From the NCBI RefSeq assembly GCF_052162025.1, contig NZ_CP197401.1, positions 3,472,001 through 3,536,000 of the forward strand: a stretch of DNA of 64,000 bases. Reading direction: 5' to 3'. Both the position numbers and the translations under genes were made by a program. The notes under the pieces were generated by a model, which had not been told where the DNA came from, did not search any database, and saw nothing but the letters and a program-made list of their open reading frames with translations. This document shows positions 52,903-62,146 of the stretch, piece after piece; the stretch's first letter is position 1; every line of letters begins with the position of its first letter. The stretch comes from Methylobacter sp015476545 (GTDB lineage: Bacteria > Pseudomonadota > Gammaproteobacteria > Methylococcales > Methylomonadaceae).

Positions 52903-53352
52903 ATGAGCAACTACCTTTTTAATGACAAAAACATCGCGTGGCAGCAACTCGGCGAATTTGAGAATTTTCATTACTCGATTCTGAATATCGATAAAGACAA
53001 CAAAACTGTCGACGTCATTTTCAAATTTGAACCTCATAACCCGATAGTCCTGCACCGGCATTGCGCGTTAAATCACCTTTTTGTGATTCACGGCGAACAT
53101 CGGCTTTATTATGCCAATGGCGAATTAAAAGCCATCCGCACCGTCGGCAGCTATACTGTCAGCCAGCCTGACCCGGTGCCTCACAGAGAATGCGGCGGCG
53201 ATGAAGGGGCAATTGTGCTGTTCAGCATCCGTGGAACCGAAGGCGTAATGTATGAAATTCTCGATGACGAAGAAAACAGCATTGCGGCATTGGGCATGCA
53301 GGATTTTATCGGTTTATATGAAGTGGCCAACAGTCAGGCTGTAAGCACATAA
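52903..53352 (+). CDS. Cupin-like small protein
   Basis: A 149-residue soluble protein with a cupin outline: VLHRHCALNHLFVIHGEHRLYY has the histidine cluster of motif 1, and VPHRECGGDEGAIVLFSI that of motif 2. A single metal is likely bound. The reaction cannot be told. AAGGAG lies eight bases before ATG 52903, which is chosen over the ATG at 52870. Confidence 0.78.
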   Translation: MSNYLFNDKNIAWQQLGEFENFHYSILNIDKDNKTVDVIFKFEPHNPIVLHRHCALNHLFVIHGEHRLYYANGELKAIRTVGSYTVSQPDPVPHRECGGDEGAIVLFSIRGTEGVMYEILDDEENSIAALGMQDFIGLYEVANSQAVST

Positions 53353-53371
53353 ACAGCCCGTGTCTGACTGA

Positions 53372-53410
53372 CAACCCCGGCATGAACAGTTCTAAATGCC
53401 GGGTTTATCG
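53372..53410. repeat. Family B palindrome, short copy
   Basis: AACCCCGGCATGAACAGTTC and AAATGCCGGGTTT form the inner inverted repeat only. Confidence 0.65.
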
Positions 53411-53601
53411 CCCCCATCTCTACTTATCTCAAGCAAGTTCCTCGGTACGATTTCATCGACATAAATCAATAACGTTTACCTCAGTGCTCCGATTGGGCTA
53501 TGCTTACCCCCGGCCCATATTTCTTTTCCAAATACAAGGGTTTGAAATATCCAACTAAACATAAACCAATACCACAAAAATATAATAAAGAGGAGCTTAA
53601 C

Positions 53602-54444
53602 ATGGCAAAGAGTTTCATAGATCAATTGCTTGAAATGGTAGGCCTAAAAACGTCCGGGGCGCATGGTCAATACAGCCCATCGGCCTACAGAAATGAACAG
53701 CAGCCGAAAATTCCGGAAGACGGCTCGACGGGTGTCGCCAGATACCTGGCTAAACTGCAGCAGGAAGCAGCTGCTGAAACCGCCAAAGTGACCGGCGTTG
53801 CAAGATACTTGGCAAAAATGCAGCAGGAAGATCAGGAAAAAGCGGCAGCAGAGGCAGCCGCACTTGCCAAGATGACAGGTGTGGCAAGGTATCTGGCCAA
53901 ACTGGAACAAGAAACGGCAGCCGCCCCTGGCGACGACAAGACAGAATCCGCAAATACGCCGAAGCAGCCGACAGGTGTAGAGAAATATCTGTCCAGAGTG
54001 GAAGAAATAACAACCACTCTTGGCGGCAATAAAACAGAAACCGCGGAACCAGCAAATACGCAGAAGCCGACGGGTGTAGAGAAATATCTGTCTAGACAGC
54101 AAAGCGCGCCATCCGACAAGCCTCAACCGGAAGCGGTCCAACAAGAAGCCAAGGCCAAGGTAACAGAGCAGAAATCTGTTGTCGAAGAGAAGAAAGCTCA
54201 ACCGGAACAGGCACCTGAAAAAAAATCAACGTCCGCCGCCAAAAAATCGGACAAAGTCATTGATCTGGCTAAGGACGCCACGCAATGCCAGTCGGCCACT
54301 TCGAAAAGCACGCAATGCAGACGCAAAACCAACCTGGAAACGCTCGATATAACCATCGATCGTCAAAAGTACCGATTTGTTGCCTGCAGCCAGCATCACA
54401 GTGATGCATTCGTACCTTTTGCAGAGCTTCTTCAGGAAGGTTAA
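53602..54444 (+). CDS. TGVxxYL-repeat protein with a C-terminal cysteine/histidine motif
   Basis: A 280-residue soluble protein of unknown function. Five copies of TGV[AE][RK]YL[AS][KR] (three TGVARYLAK, two TGVEKYLSR) lie between residues ~40 and 175, separated by alanine/glutamate-rich linkers. A charged, disordered-looking region follows. The last 60 residues hold CQSATSKSTQCRRKT and FVACSQHH, a C-C-C-H pattern that resembles small zinc-binding modules. ATG 53602 has AGAGGAG upstream; the frame is open to 53500. Confidence 0.75.
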   Translation: MAKSFIDQLLEMVGLKTSGAHGQYSPSAYRNEQQPKIPEDGSTGVARYLAKLQQEAAAETAKVTGVARYLAKMQQEDQEKAAAEAAALAKMTGVARYLAKLEQETAAAPGDDKTESANTPKQPTGVEKYLSRVEEITTTLGGNKTETAEPANTQKPTGVEKYLSRQQSAPSDKPQPEAVQQEAKAKVTEQKSVVEEKKAQPEQAPEKKSTSAAKKSDKVIDLAKDATQCQSATSKSTQCRRKTNLETLDITIDRQKYRFVACSQHHSDAFVPFAELLQEG

Positions 54445-54837
54445 GCGAAGCTTTTCGCCTCATGCCGGCAATCGAGCGACAAAACCCAGAGGCGAAGGGC
54501 CTTTCCGGCCCAATGCTCATCCGGGGGCCCGACTCGATATGCTGAACGTAAGGAAGCGCATCCAATGCGGCCGATGCGCCGCCCTCCGACCGCGTTCCTT
54601 TCGGCTGCGCTCAGGACAGGCCTTACGTCGGCAGCATCCTGCGGTTTGCGCATTTATCGAGTTAGGCGGCGATAACACGCGTTCGTCTTTCCCGATAAAT
54701 GCTGGCGTTAACTGTTTATGATCTTTTGAGATCGCCGGCTGCGCCCTGACCTTTCCCATGGACGGGACTTGTCATTCGCTTTGTCATATTGAAAACGGCT
54801 GTGGCGAGGAAAATGAGAAGGCCCTTCGATTTACATC
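54445..54837. other. Intergenic region without a supported gene
   Basis: A small hairpin GCGAAGCTTTTCGC lies just after the previous gene. Open frames here have no start signals or family likeness. A CTGCGCTCAGGACAGG stretch of dispersed-repeat type is present near 54610. Confidence 0.5.
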
Positions 54838-55476
54838 ATGATGACATTCACAACTATGAAACGTACTGCGAAATGGGTTCTTATAGCGCTATGCTTCCCA
54901 TCAAATGTCTTTGCAGAAATTGCACCGGGCCAGCTTGCGGCTGCCGCAATTGAGAGAACCGCGCACAAAGTGGTTTATGACGGCCGGTACTTTCGGATAC
55001 CGTACCCCGGGGGCGATGTTCCCGAAGGAATCGGCGTCTGCACAGATGAAGTCATCCGGAGCTATCGCAAGCTGGGGATTGATCTGCAAGTTCTCGTACA
55101 TAAGGACATGGTTGCGAATTTCAGCGCTTACCCCTCGAAGAGATTATGGGGCCTGACGCGGCCAGATCCGAACATCGACCATCGCCGAGTTCCAAATCTG
55201 CAGGCTTTTTTCAAGCGTCACGGACAAACACTGCCTGTCTCAGACAAGGCGGAGACTTATAAGCCAGGGGATATCGTTACCTGGATGCTTCCGGGGAATC
55301 TGCCTCATATCGGGATCGTCACGGGTGAAATGGCTATAGCTGCAAAACGGCCGCTTGTGGTACACAACATTGGGCAGGGGCCGCGGTTGGAAGATGTCCT
55401 GTTTGCCTATCCTATTACTGGACACTATCGCTATTTGCCGGATAAACGCGGCAACTCGCTGCAGGCGAGACGGTAA
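54838..55476 (+). CDS. DUF1287 family secreted protein
   Basis: A 212-residue exported protein (signal peptide WVLIALCFPSNVFA) with the DUF1287 signatures GIGVCTDEVIRSYRKLGIDL (probable catalytic cysteine), DPNIDHRRVPNLQAFF and NLPHIGIVTGEM (probable histidine). The family looks like NlpC/P60-type cysteine hydrolases; the substrate is unknown. ATG 54856 (MKRTAKW) is another possible start. Confidence 0.85.
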   Translation: MMTFTTMKRTAKWVLIALCFPSNVFAEIAPGQLAAAAIERTAHKVVYDGRYFRIPYPGGDVPEGIGVCTDEVIRSYRKLGIDLQVLVHKDMVANFSAYPSKRLWGLTRPDPNIDHRRVPNLQAFFKRHGQTLPVSDKAETYKPGDIVTWMLPGNLPHIGIVTGEMAIAAKRPLVVHNIGQGPRLEDVLFAYPITGHYRYLPDKRGNSLQARR

Positions 55477-55569
55477 TTTTTTAAAAATCGGAAATCGCCG
55501 GTATTGAACCAAGATCACGCTGCGCCCCCCTATCCTCGCTGGCTAAATCCGATTTCCCCATTCCGGCAA

Positions 55570-56787
55570 TCAGGATGCATCAGCCAAGGCAGGAAGGATA
55601 CGGCGAAGTCTTAAATACACTGTCAGGTACGTTAATACGCCTAAAAGCGCAAATAACGCACACATCAAAAACACATTGCCGTAGCCTAAGGAGTTGCCAA
55701 GAATGGATGCGGCGACGTTTGGGCCGACGATCTGTCCCAAACCTTGAGCGCACGGTATCAAGGAGGCAAAAGCGCCTGAATGATCGGCATTGGCGACAAA
55801 AGCCATCTGATAAACGTCAATGAAGATCCACAAGAGATTGAATGAGAGCATGCTTATGATCAGTTTGGGCGTATCGATGCCTTCGTACAGCATGCCCACG
55901 ATTGTGGTCATTGCCAGAAGCGCCAGCAGCAAAGGACGGGCAAGTCCAAAACGGTTGCTTATCAAGGTAGCCAGCAGACAGCCGGCTACACTGCACAATG
56001 AACCCCATACCAATAATCTGCTGATGAGTTCGTCGGCTATCGCAGCATCGCGGGCCGCCAGTTCAATATAGGTCCAGTAGCCTCCGATGTTGATATAAGT
56101 AAGGAAGATCGCGGCCAGGCAAAGCCAGACGATGTAGGCAGGGACATGACGATGCTCGGAATGATGGCGGCCGCTGCTTTCCTCGACATCCACTTCGACA
56201 TCCAAGGGTTTGTCTTCTGCATGAGCAGGAATCCACCGCAAGCCTAAAAGCCCCGCCATAAATCCACCTACAAATACGTAGTGAATCCCGTTCATGGATA
56301 ATTGCGGCAAAATCTGGAGTTCCAGCGCCTGGGAAAAGGCAAATGCGAACAGCATCATGTTATAAGCGCGAGCCGGCTTTGATGTAGCGCCCAGATTGGC
56401 GACTGCGACCGAGGTGTATAGGCCGCTGCCGATGCCGGCCAGGATTCTCAAATAAAGCACCGGCTCGAAATGCGTGTAGCGCGTACACAATAAATTGGCC
56501 AAGATCGCGAAAACCGCACCGATTAAAGCCAGAACGCGCCGGTTTGCGTTCGCCATGAAAAACGAGGCAAGCGCCGCGCCAGCCGCCAATCCTCCGAGGT
56601 CGGCGCTTGCAAGCCATCCCACTTCAACTTCAGAAAAACCGAGTAAATGCACCCGGGCAGTGCTGATAACAGGAATGGCAACCTGGACGCCATACCCCAC
56701 CAGCGTCATGTATAAGGAAATTGAAATTGAGCGCCAGCTATCGTAGGGGGTATAGGCGTGTTTTAGAGTCGAATGCATGGTTTTCAC
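55570..56787 (-). CDS. MFS transporter
   Basis: A 405-residue inner membrane protein with about twelve helices in two halves, joined by a cytoplasmic loop rich in acidic residues and histidines (DVEVDVEESSGRHHSEHRH). Features such as GWLASADLGGLAAGAALASF and RILAGIGSGLYTSVA are typical of the superfamily. The substrate is unknown; the histidine loop could sense metal. Confidence 0.85.
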   Translation of the reverse strand: MKTMHSTLKHAYTPYDSWRSISISLYMTLVGYGVQVAIPVISTARVHLLGFSEVEVGWLASADLGGLAAGAALASFFMANANRRVLALIGAVFAILANLLCTRYTHFEPVLYLRILAGIGSGLYTSVAVANLGATSKPARAYNMMLFAFAFSQALELQILPQLSMNGIHYVFVGGFMAGLLGLRWIPAHAEDKPLDVEVDVEESSGRHHSEHRHVPAYIVWLCLAAIFLTYINIGGYWTYIELAARDAAIADELISRLLVWGSLCSVAGCLLATLISNRFGLARPLLLALLAMTTIVGMLYEGIDTPKLIISMLSFNLLWIFIDVYQMAFVANADHSGAFASLIPCAQGLGQIVGPNVAASILGNSLGYGNVFLMCALFALLGVLTYLTVYLRLRRILPALADAS

Positions 56788-56971
56788 GGCGTTTTGGGGT
56801 TCTGTCGCAAATATTGAATGGGTTCAAGTCACACTTATCTTACAGGCAAGCTGTCGTGCTTAAGGCATAAACCGCTTGCAAGCCGGCACATTCTATCAGC
56901 TGTCTTTTTCGCATCCTATGCGCTACTTCAATCTCATCCGGATAGCGCTGCCTGACAAACTTTGTGCGCCG

Positions 56972-58966
56972 TTATCTTTTAATCAAATAGCGCGGCGGCT
57001 CTGCCGGCCAGGTCCCTCGAAGCCTGGTTTGCCCTTGCTCAAAGGTTAGCCAGGAATAGCGTGCGAGATGGGGCAGCCGTTCGCCGGCAATCTCAAGCGA
57101 AGAGCGAGCTTTTTCATCCTGATCATGAACTGAAACCGCGAGAACATGCCTGGAAGGATGGTTGATCATCCACACCTGAATATCGCCTCCGGAAACAACG
57201 GCTGGCCGTGGAGGCAGTTTGCTGCGCGACAGCCAAGCATCGACTTCCTGTGACCCGCCCAAAACGATGACAAACTTGTCCTGCGTTGCCTGCTGTTCCG
57301 ATACTTTTTCTACCTCACCTTCGGCGAAGACTTTTGTAAATGACAGCGCGGCCGTCGCCAGCTTATCGTTCAGGGCCAGCAAGGCCAGATGCCTGCTTGC
57401 AACAACATCCCGGAGGATAGGCGGGGATTCTTCCGGGGCGAGGGCGCGCCAAACCGTGAATCCAGGATCGATTGACAGCGAGAGCGGCTCTGCCTTAGAC
57501 GCCAGGGTCGCCTTAAACTCCTGACCGCTGTGGTCCAGAAAAAAGTCTTCATGCGATCCGGCGGAATACACCCGCACCGGAAGGTGCATTTCATTACCCG
57601 GCAGCGTCTGGCCGATAGCTAGATGCAATGCTTTCCCGTCAAAAAACGCCGAGTCCAATGAATACATAGAGGCGCCGATCTGCTCAAGCCACTGCGCAAA
57701 GAAATCTGACAGATCTTTGCCCGAACTCTTTTCAAACGCCTGCCTCAGGTCCTTAAAACCGGCGGCTTTGAACCGATGCTGAAGCCAGAATTGACGCAGG
57801 GCCGCATAAAAGCTCTCTCGGCCGATCTGGTCCCGCAGAGCAAGAAACAGCATGGCCGCCTTACCGTAGCCGACATTTGCCGAGGCGACATGATGCCGGG
57901 ATTGAAAGGCGGACAACGGCCGCTCTTCACCGGGCGGGATCGCCTGTCTGTCCCGCAGCCAGCCGTAGCGCATCTCCTTCGCCGCTTCAGGGCCTTCATC
58001 TTCTTTAAAGGCATAGTCGGCCATGAAAGTCGTAAGGCCTTCCGACCAGTTGCCATCGACAGGATCGACGAACACGCCATTGCCCCACCAGTTATGCAGA
58101 ACCTCATGGCCCAGCGAAGTCGCCTTGATGAACGGCAGTTTGAGCACATCGCGCCCGAGATAAGTCAGTGACTGCATGCCAAGCCCTGTCGGCAATGGAC
58201 TGGAAACGATGCTGAAATGGCTATAGGGATACGCGCCGATCTGGCTTGCATAACGCTGCAGATAGTTCTTTGACGCATCAAGATAACCGTCCGCGAGTTC
58301 GGCGATATCGGGATGAAAATAGGTTCGCAAAGCAATAGGAGCGGTATCGGTCGAAATGACACGCTCTTTCAGAACGTAAGGCCCGATCATGAGATCGATG
58401 CCTTCAACCGGATGATCCATGGTGAATAGAGCTGTGCGGCTATCTCCCTTTAACTCCTCGCGGCTTGGGGTGCCGGGCGCCACCGCTATCTGGCCTGCAG
58501 GAGTCTGGACGGCAAGCTTATAACTGAAAAACGCTCCCGGCTCCGGGTACCAACCACTCCCGGCCGGCAAATAACTGCCTTCTTTGGAAGCCATGGGCGG
58601 CAAAGGTGCAAAGGTCTCTCGATGCTCCTCTGGATTCAATTTCAAGAGGCGTCCGTGATAGCGGATCTTCAATTTATGCGCCGAAAATTGCTTGGGCAGC
58701 GTAAGCTCAAAGCGCGGCTGATTGGCACTCCCGATGTTGCGGGCAAGCACCGCAACCTCATCCGCTTCGGCGGAATCAAGCGCCAATCCGGGGGCAAGCC
58801 CGAATACATACTTTTCAATTGCCTCTAATTTAAGCTCGGCCTCGGCAGAGAACTCATTTATGTCCGGATTAATTCTTACCGAAAGATCGAGCTCCGGCAC
58901 GGCTGCCAGAGACGAAAAGGCCGTACAAGCAAGCATTACGCAACAAAGAATTGAGAATCTGTTCAT
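56972..58966 (-). CDS. M1 family zinc aminopeptidase, secreted
   Basis: A product of about 664 residues with a signal peptide (SILCCVMLACTAFSSLAA). The zinc site is HEVLHNWWGN with the third ligand in NWSEGLTTFMADY, as in M1 peptidases. The usual GxMEN substrate motif is replaced by GLGMQSLTY, so normal aminopeptidase specificity is doubtful. ATG 58966 gives the signal peptide; the frame is open to 59083 through a repeat. Confidence 0.88.
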   Translation of the reverse strand: MNRFSILCCVMLACTAFSSLAAVPELDLSVRINPDINEFSAEAELKLEAIEKYVFGLAPGLALDSAEADEVAVLARNIGSANQPRFELTLPKQFSAHKLKIRYHGRLLKLNPEEHRETFAPLPPMASKEGSYLPAGSGWYPEPGAFFSYKLAVQTPAGQIAVAPGTPSREELKGDSRTALFTMDHPVEGIDLMIGPYVLKERVISTDTAPIALRTYFHPDIAELADGYLDASKNYLQRYASQIGAYPYSHFSIVSSPLPTGLGMQSLTYLGRDVLKLPFIKATSLGHEVLHNWWGNGVFVDPVDGNWSEGLTTFMADYAFKEDEGPEAAKEMRYGWLRDRQAIPPGEERPLSAFQSRHHVASANVGYGKAAMLFLALRDQIGRESFYAALRQFWLQHRFKAAGFKDLRQAFEKSSGKDLSDFFAQWLEQIGASMYSLDSAFFDGKALHLAIGQTLPGNEMHLPVRVYSAGSHEDFFLDHSGQEFKATLASKAEPLSLSIDPGFTVWRALAPEESPPILRDVVASRHLALLALNDKLATAALSFTKVFAEGEVEKVSEQQATQDKFVIVLGGSQEVDAWLSRSKLPPRPAVVSGGDIQVWMINHPSRHVLAVSVHDQDEKARSSLEIAGERLPHLARYSWLTFEQGQTRLRGTWPAEPPRYLIKR

Positions 58967-59017
58967 ATCTGCTTCGCCGGCAACTTTGAAACGGACATTA
59001 GGAAGCCTACAAAAATG

Positions 59018-59093
59018 TGTAGGCTGGGCTGGAGCCTTAGCGGAAGCCCGGCTTTGGCGGCTCCGAAACGCTGGGTTTAGCAACCCAGCGTAC
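59018..59093. repeat. Family B palindrome, near-complete copy
   Basis: This copy shows the full form: GTAGGCTGGGCTGGAGC, then GAAGCCCGGC, CGGCTCCGAAACGCTGGG and TTTAGCAACCCAGCGTAC. The outer arms pair as GTAGGCTGGG with CCCAGCGTAC. Confidence 0.85.
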
Positions 59094-59106
59094 AGTGCTA
59101 TTACAT

Positions 59107-59886
59107 CTACTCCTGCTTGGCAAGCTGCGCCATACGATCGGCACGCTGGCCGGGTTCAGGATGAGAAGACAGAATGGAATGCTGACCTCCGCTCAATTCG
59201 GCCAGCTTGCGCAGCGCACTCTCTGCGGCTCTCAGATCGCCGCCTGTTTTACGCATGAACTGCAACCCGTAGTCGTCGGAATCCGTTTCCTGGCTTTGGG
59301 AGTACTGGGCGTTCAGGACGGATTCCAACAACCCGCCCAACTCAGAGGAGACAAGAGAGCCGACGGCTGTTCCGCTCGCGGCCGCGCCTTTACGGGCAGC
59401 GCTTAGAGCCAGGGCAGTACGCATTTCTTTTCCGGCATGGCCGTTTTTGACATGACCTATTTCATGACCAATAACAAACAGCAACTCTTCGTCAGTCATC
59501 AAATCCATCAGCGCACTGTAGACACGCACCGAGCCGTCTGCCGTCGCATTGGCATTAACGCTGTCGCTGAGATAAGCCTTGAAGTTGATATCCAGGCCAT
59601 CATACTTGCGGAATTTATCGGTCAACTTGGCGAGCCGCTGAGCATACTCGCTCGATGCAGGCGCGACTGTTTCCTTGGATTGTTCTTCATATAACCGCAT
59701 TTGCCGGGAAGATTCTTTCACTTCTTCATCCGTCAAAGTTGCAGCCTTCCCCAGATCGGACACTGCCCCCATGGCGGCATCGACATTAACGCCGCCGATG
59801 TTGCCCACTTGGACTCCGGGTAAGCCTTGCCCCCCACAGGCAGTTAATAACAAGCATGTTCCAGCTATTCCAATGACTCGATTCAT
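59107..59886 (-). CDS. M48 family metalloprotease, lipoprotein
   Basis: A 259-residue lipoprotein (LLLTACGGQ) with the zinc motif LLFVIGHEIGHVKNGHAGKE, here VIGHEIGHVKNGH, and the third ligand glutamate in QETDSDDYGLQFM. It resembles LoiP/YggG periplasmic proteases that degrade misfolded outer membrane proteins. Confidence 0.9.
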   Translation of the reverse strand: MNRVIGIAGTCLLLTACGGQGLPGVQVGNIGGVNVDAAMGAVSDLGKAATLTDEEVKESSRQMRLYEEQSKETVAPASSEYAQRLAKLTDKFRKYDGLDINFKAYLSDSVNANATADGSVRVYSALMDLMTDEELLFVIGHEIGHVKNGHAGKEMRTALALSAARKGAAASGTAVGSLVSSELGGLLESVLNAQYSQSQETDSDDYGLQFMRKTGGDLRAAESALRKLAELSGGQHSILSSHPEPGQRADRMAQLAKQE

Positions 59887-60574
59887 TTTTATTTTCCTTG
59901 TTTATTCCATTGATCGATTCTGAATATCAAGCAATTAACATTGCTTTCAGACTAAACTCAATTATTTATAAAAAACGGGCGATCCTTGTTTAACCCTTTG
60001 AGTTAATGAGCGCCACGCCAATAGCTCTTCAGAAGAAGCTAAACGAGGTGGCCTGCAGCCTCTTAACAAGATAGCACATCAGGCACCCTAACGGATTCTA
60101 TCATGGGGAAGGCTCTTTGACGACACTCAGCCTTTTCCAAAAAAAGCAATCGCACCCTATCTCACTTTTTTCCGAAAATGGGCTCTGCGCGGTGTCCCTG
60201 ATTGTGCAGCTTCTGCCGCACATAATTGCCATCACTGTAAAAGGCAAAAAAAAGCCCCGGTTAAGGGGCTCAATAGATAGGTCTAAGGAGAGCAATGATT
60301 AATGCAATTCTGCTTGATCATGTAAAAGATATAGTATCGGGGAAGCTAATTTTCAACTGCAGATTGGAAATATTTTTTGTGCCCCATTCCCGGCAAAGGA
60401 TCGCGCCATCAAAATTTGCACGCATTTATGTATTAACGAATACGATGAAAGGGAAACGAAATCCCGCGCAATATGTCAATTTGATAGCTTGCTAAATTTC
60501 AGGACGGCTTCGAAATGCCGGGTTTAGCAACCCCAGCCTGCCCGCTAACCGGATAGAACACTGGAGAAAAATCT
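59887..60574. other. Long intergenic region with a terminator-like hairpin and a family B relic
   Basis: AGCCCC (60253-60258) pairs with GGGGCT (60265-60270) next to a run of eight A, a good minus-strand terminator with no annotated minus-strand gene feeding it. A partial family B copy lies at about 60501-60541. A 66-codon frame at 60295 has AAGGAG before its ATG but no family likeness. Confidence 0.55.
60246..60270 (-). terminator. Orphan Rho-independent terminator
   Basis: Read on the minus strand, AGCCCCTTAACCGGGGCT is followed by eight T. The upstream minus-strand DNA (60271-60574) has no protein gene, so it may end a small RNA. Confidence 0.6.
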
Positions 60575-61735
60575 ATGAACCACGCCTTTAAGATATTTAC
60601 TCTATGCGCAATGGCGCTAAGTGTCCCCGTCACCGCAAGCGCGGAATTGTTGGCGCTGCTCAATTACGAGAGCAAGGTTGGCCGGCCAAACCGGCACGAA
60701 GGCATTGCCGTCATAGACGTCGACCCGAATTCGCCGAACTTTAACAAGATTATCAAAGATACCCCGCTGCCCCCGGATTTCGTGGCGCACCATATCTTTT
60801 ACAACAGGGATATGACCAAGGCTTATGTCACTTCGCTCGGACACTCCGAGCTCTACATCTATGACGTAGCGAAATTTCCCGATTCGAAAACGATCGTGCC
60901 GGTTCCAGACTGCAAGGTCGGAGAGGACCTCACCTTCTCGGCCGATAAGAAGCGCTGGTTCCTGAGCTGCATGGGCTCCAGCAACATTATCGTGGGTGAC
61001 GCCCAGACCGACAAACCCATAGCAACCGTCGACAGCGGCGACTCCACCGATAAATTCATCAAATATCCGCACGGCATCATGTTGAACGGCGAGCTGGACC
61101 GGCTATTCGTCACCAGCACGGTAAACCCGAACGACCCAAAAGACGCTGGCGAGACCGTTACGATCATTGAGGCATCGACACAGAAAATTCTTTCGACGCA
61201 CAAACTCTCGACCAAGCCGTCTCCTTCGGGAGAAGCGCCCGTTGAAATTCTCTTTGCGCCGGGTCAAAATCCTCCGATGGCCTACATCGACAATATGTAC
61301 GGCGGTACGCTCTGGACCGCGACCTGGCGTCCTCAGTCCAGGGATTTCGGTTTTCATCAGGTATTCGATTTTGTCGGCACCGGCCAAAGTCTGCCGCTGG
61401 AAATGGGCTTCAATGACAAAGGCGACCGCCTTTTCGTCACGACGGCCAAGCCGGGCGCTTTCAACATCTTCGACATCACCGAGCCTTACGAGCCGAAGCT
61501 CCTTGCGACCATTCCGACCGCAGGAGGCGCTCACCACTTCGTCTTTTCACCTGATAACCGCTACGCCTTCGTCCAAAACAGCTTCATCAATCTTCCGGAG
61601 ATGGACGATGGCTCTGTCAGCGTCATCGACATGACTCGAAATAAAGTGGTCGCGACGATTGACGTCCTGAAAAAGGCCGGGCTGACGCCGAACTGCATCA
61701 TCGCCATGCCGAGCTGGCATAAACATGTCCAATAA
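60575..61735 (+). CDS. Periplasmic seven-bladed beta-propeller protein, YncE-like
   Basis: A 386-residue exported protein (signal peptide LCAMALSVPVTASA). Regular blade-like repeats (AYVTSLGHSELYIYDVAKF, FVTTAKPGAFNIFDITEPY, FVFSPDNRYAFVQNS, VSVIDMTRNKVVATIDV) mark a lactonase/YncE-type propeller. No active site was identified. A family B relic lies just upstream and GGAG precedes the ATG. Confidence 0.82.
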   Translation: MNHAFKIFTLCAMALSVPVTASAELLALLNYESKVGRPNRHEGIAVIDVDPNSPNFNKIIKDTPLPPDFVAHHIFYNRDMTKAYVTSLGHSELYIYDVAKFPDSKTIVPVPDCKVGEDLTFSADKKRWFLSCMGSSNIIVGDAQTDKPIATVDSGDSTDKFIKYPHGIMLNGELDRLFVTSTVNPNDPKDAGETVTIIEASTQKILSTHKLSTKPSPSGEAPVEILFAPGQNPPMAYIDNMYGGTLWTATWRPQSRDFGFHQVFDFVGTGQSLPLEMGFNDKGDRLFVTTAKPGAFNIFDITEPYEPKLLATIPTAGGAHHFVFSPDNRYAFVQNSFINLPEMDDGSVSVIDMTRNKVVATIDVLKKAGLTPNCIIAMPSWHKHVQ

Positions 61736-61750
61736 AGAACCGCAGCTCTG

Positions 61751-61862
61751 TAGATACGTATCGCGCACCTTTTGAAGTTTGGTTCATCGAAAAACTTTGA
61801 AAATGGTACGTGATACGTACCCTACCTGGCTCCCAAAGCTGGGTTTAGCAGTCCAGCCTACC
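61751..61862. repeat. Family A inverted pair plus family B relic
   Basis: GTAGATACGTATCGCGC (61751-61767) and GGTACGTGATACGTACCC (61805-61822) form a diverged version of the composite element next to nifK, with the same TTTGAAG-type filler. GCTGGGTTTAGCAGTCCAGC follows. Confidence 0.75.
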
Positions 61863-61866
61863 GCAC

Positions 61867-62130
61867 TCAGCGAACTCCAAGTTGTTTTATTTCGAGCACT
61901 TCGCCGCTAGCGTCATCTATCCATACTACGAGTGCGCTTCCAATTGTGGCTGACCCTACTGTCCATATTAAAGCACCGGCATTTTCCTCTAACGTTACAA
62001 GACCGAGGTATTCACAACTCTCATAATCAGAGGCTGCTTTTCGTGCAATGACAATTACCTCGTCTTCAGATAGCCGGGTCTTGGGGCTCTTTTTTTTCTT
62101 ACTCAGCCACCTGCCAAATATGTGAAACAT
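61867..62130 (-). CDS. Putative immunity protein for the metallopeptidase toxin
   Basis: An 87-residue acidic/basic mixed protein with no signal peptide (LSEDEVIVIARKAASDYESC, then VVWIDDASGEVLEIK). The fold looks like a small PepSY-type alpha-beta domain. It follows the toxin gene by 16 bases on the same strand, the usual order of toxin then immunity. The assignment rests on position. Confidence 0.5.
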   Translation of the reverse strand: MFHIFGRWLSKKKKSPKTRLSEDEVIVIARKAASDYESCEYLGLVTLEENAGALIWTVGSATIGSALVVWIDDASGEVLEIKQLGVR

Positions 62131-62146
62131 GTTTACTTACCTCATG

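Noticed and set aside
54377..54721. 114-codon frame after the TGVxxYL gene
   Set aside because: It overlaps the end of a supported gene, and its start has no ribosome site or family match.
60117..60302. 61-codon frame across the orphan hairpin
   Set aside because: It runs through the terminator-like stem and has no ribosome site; composition is not protein-like.
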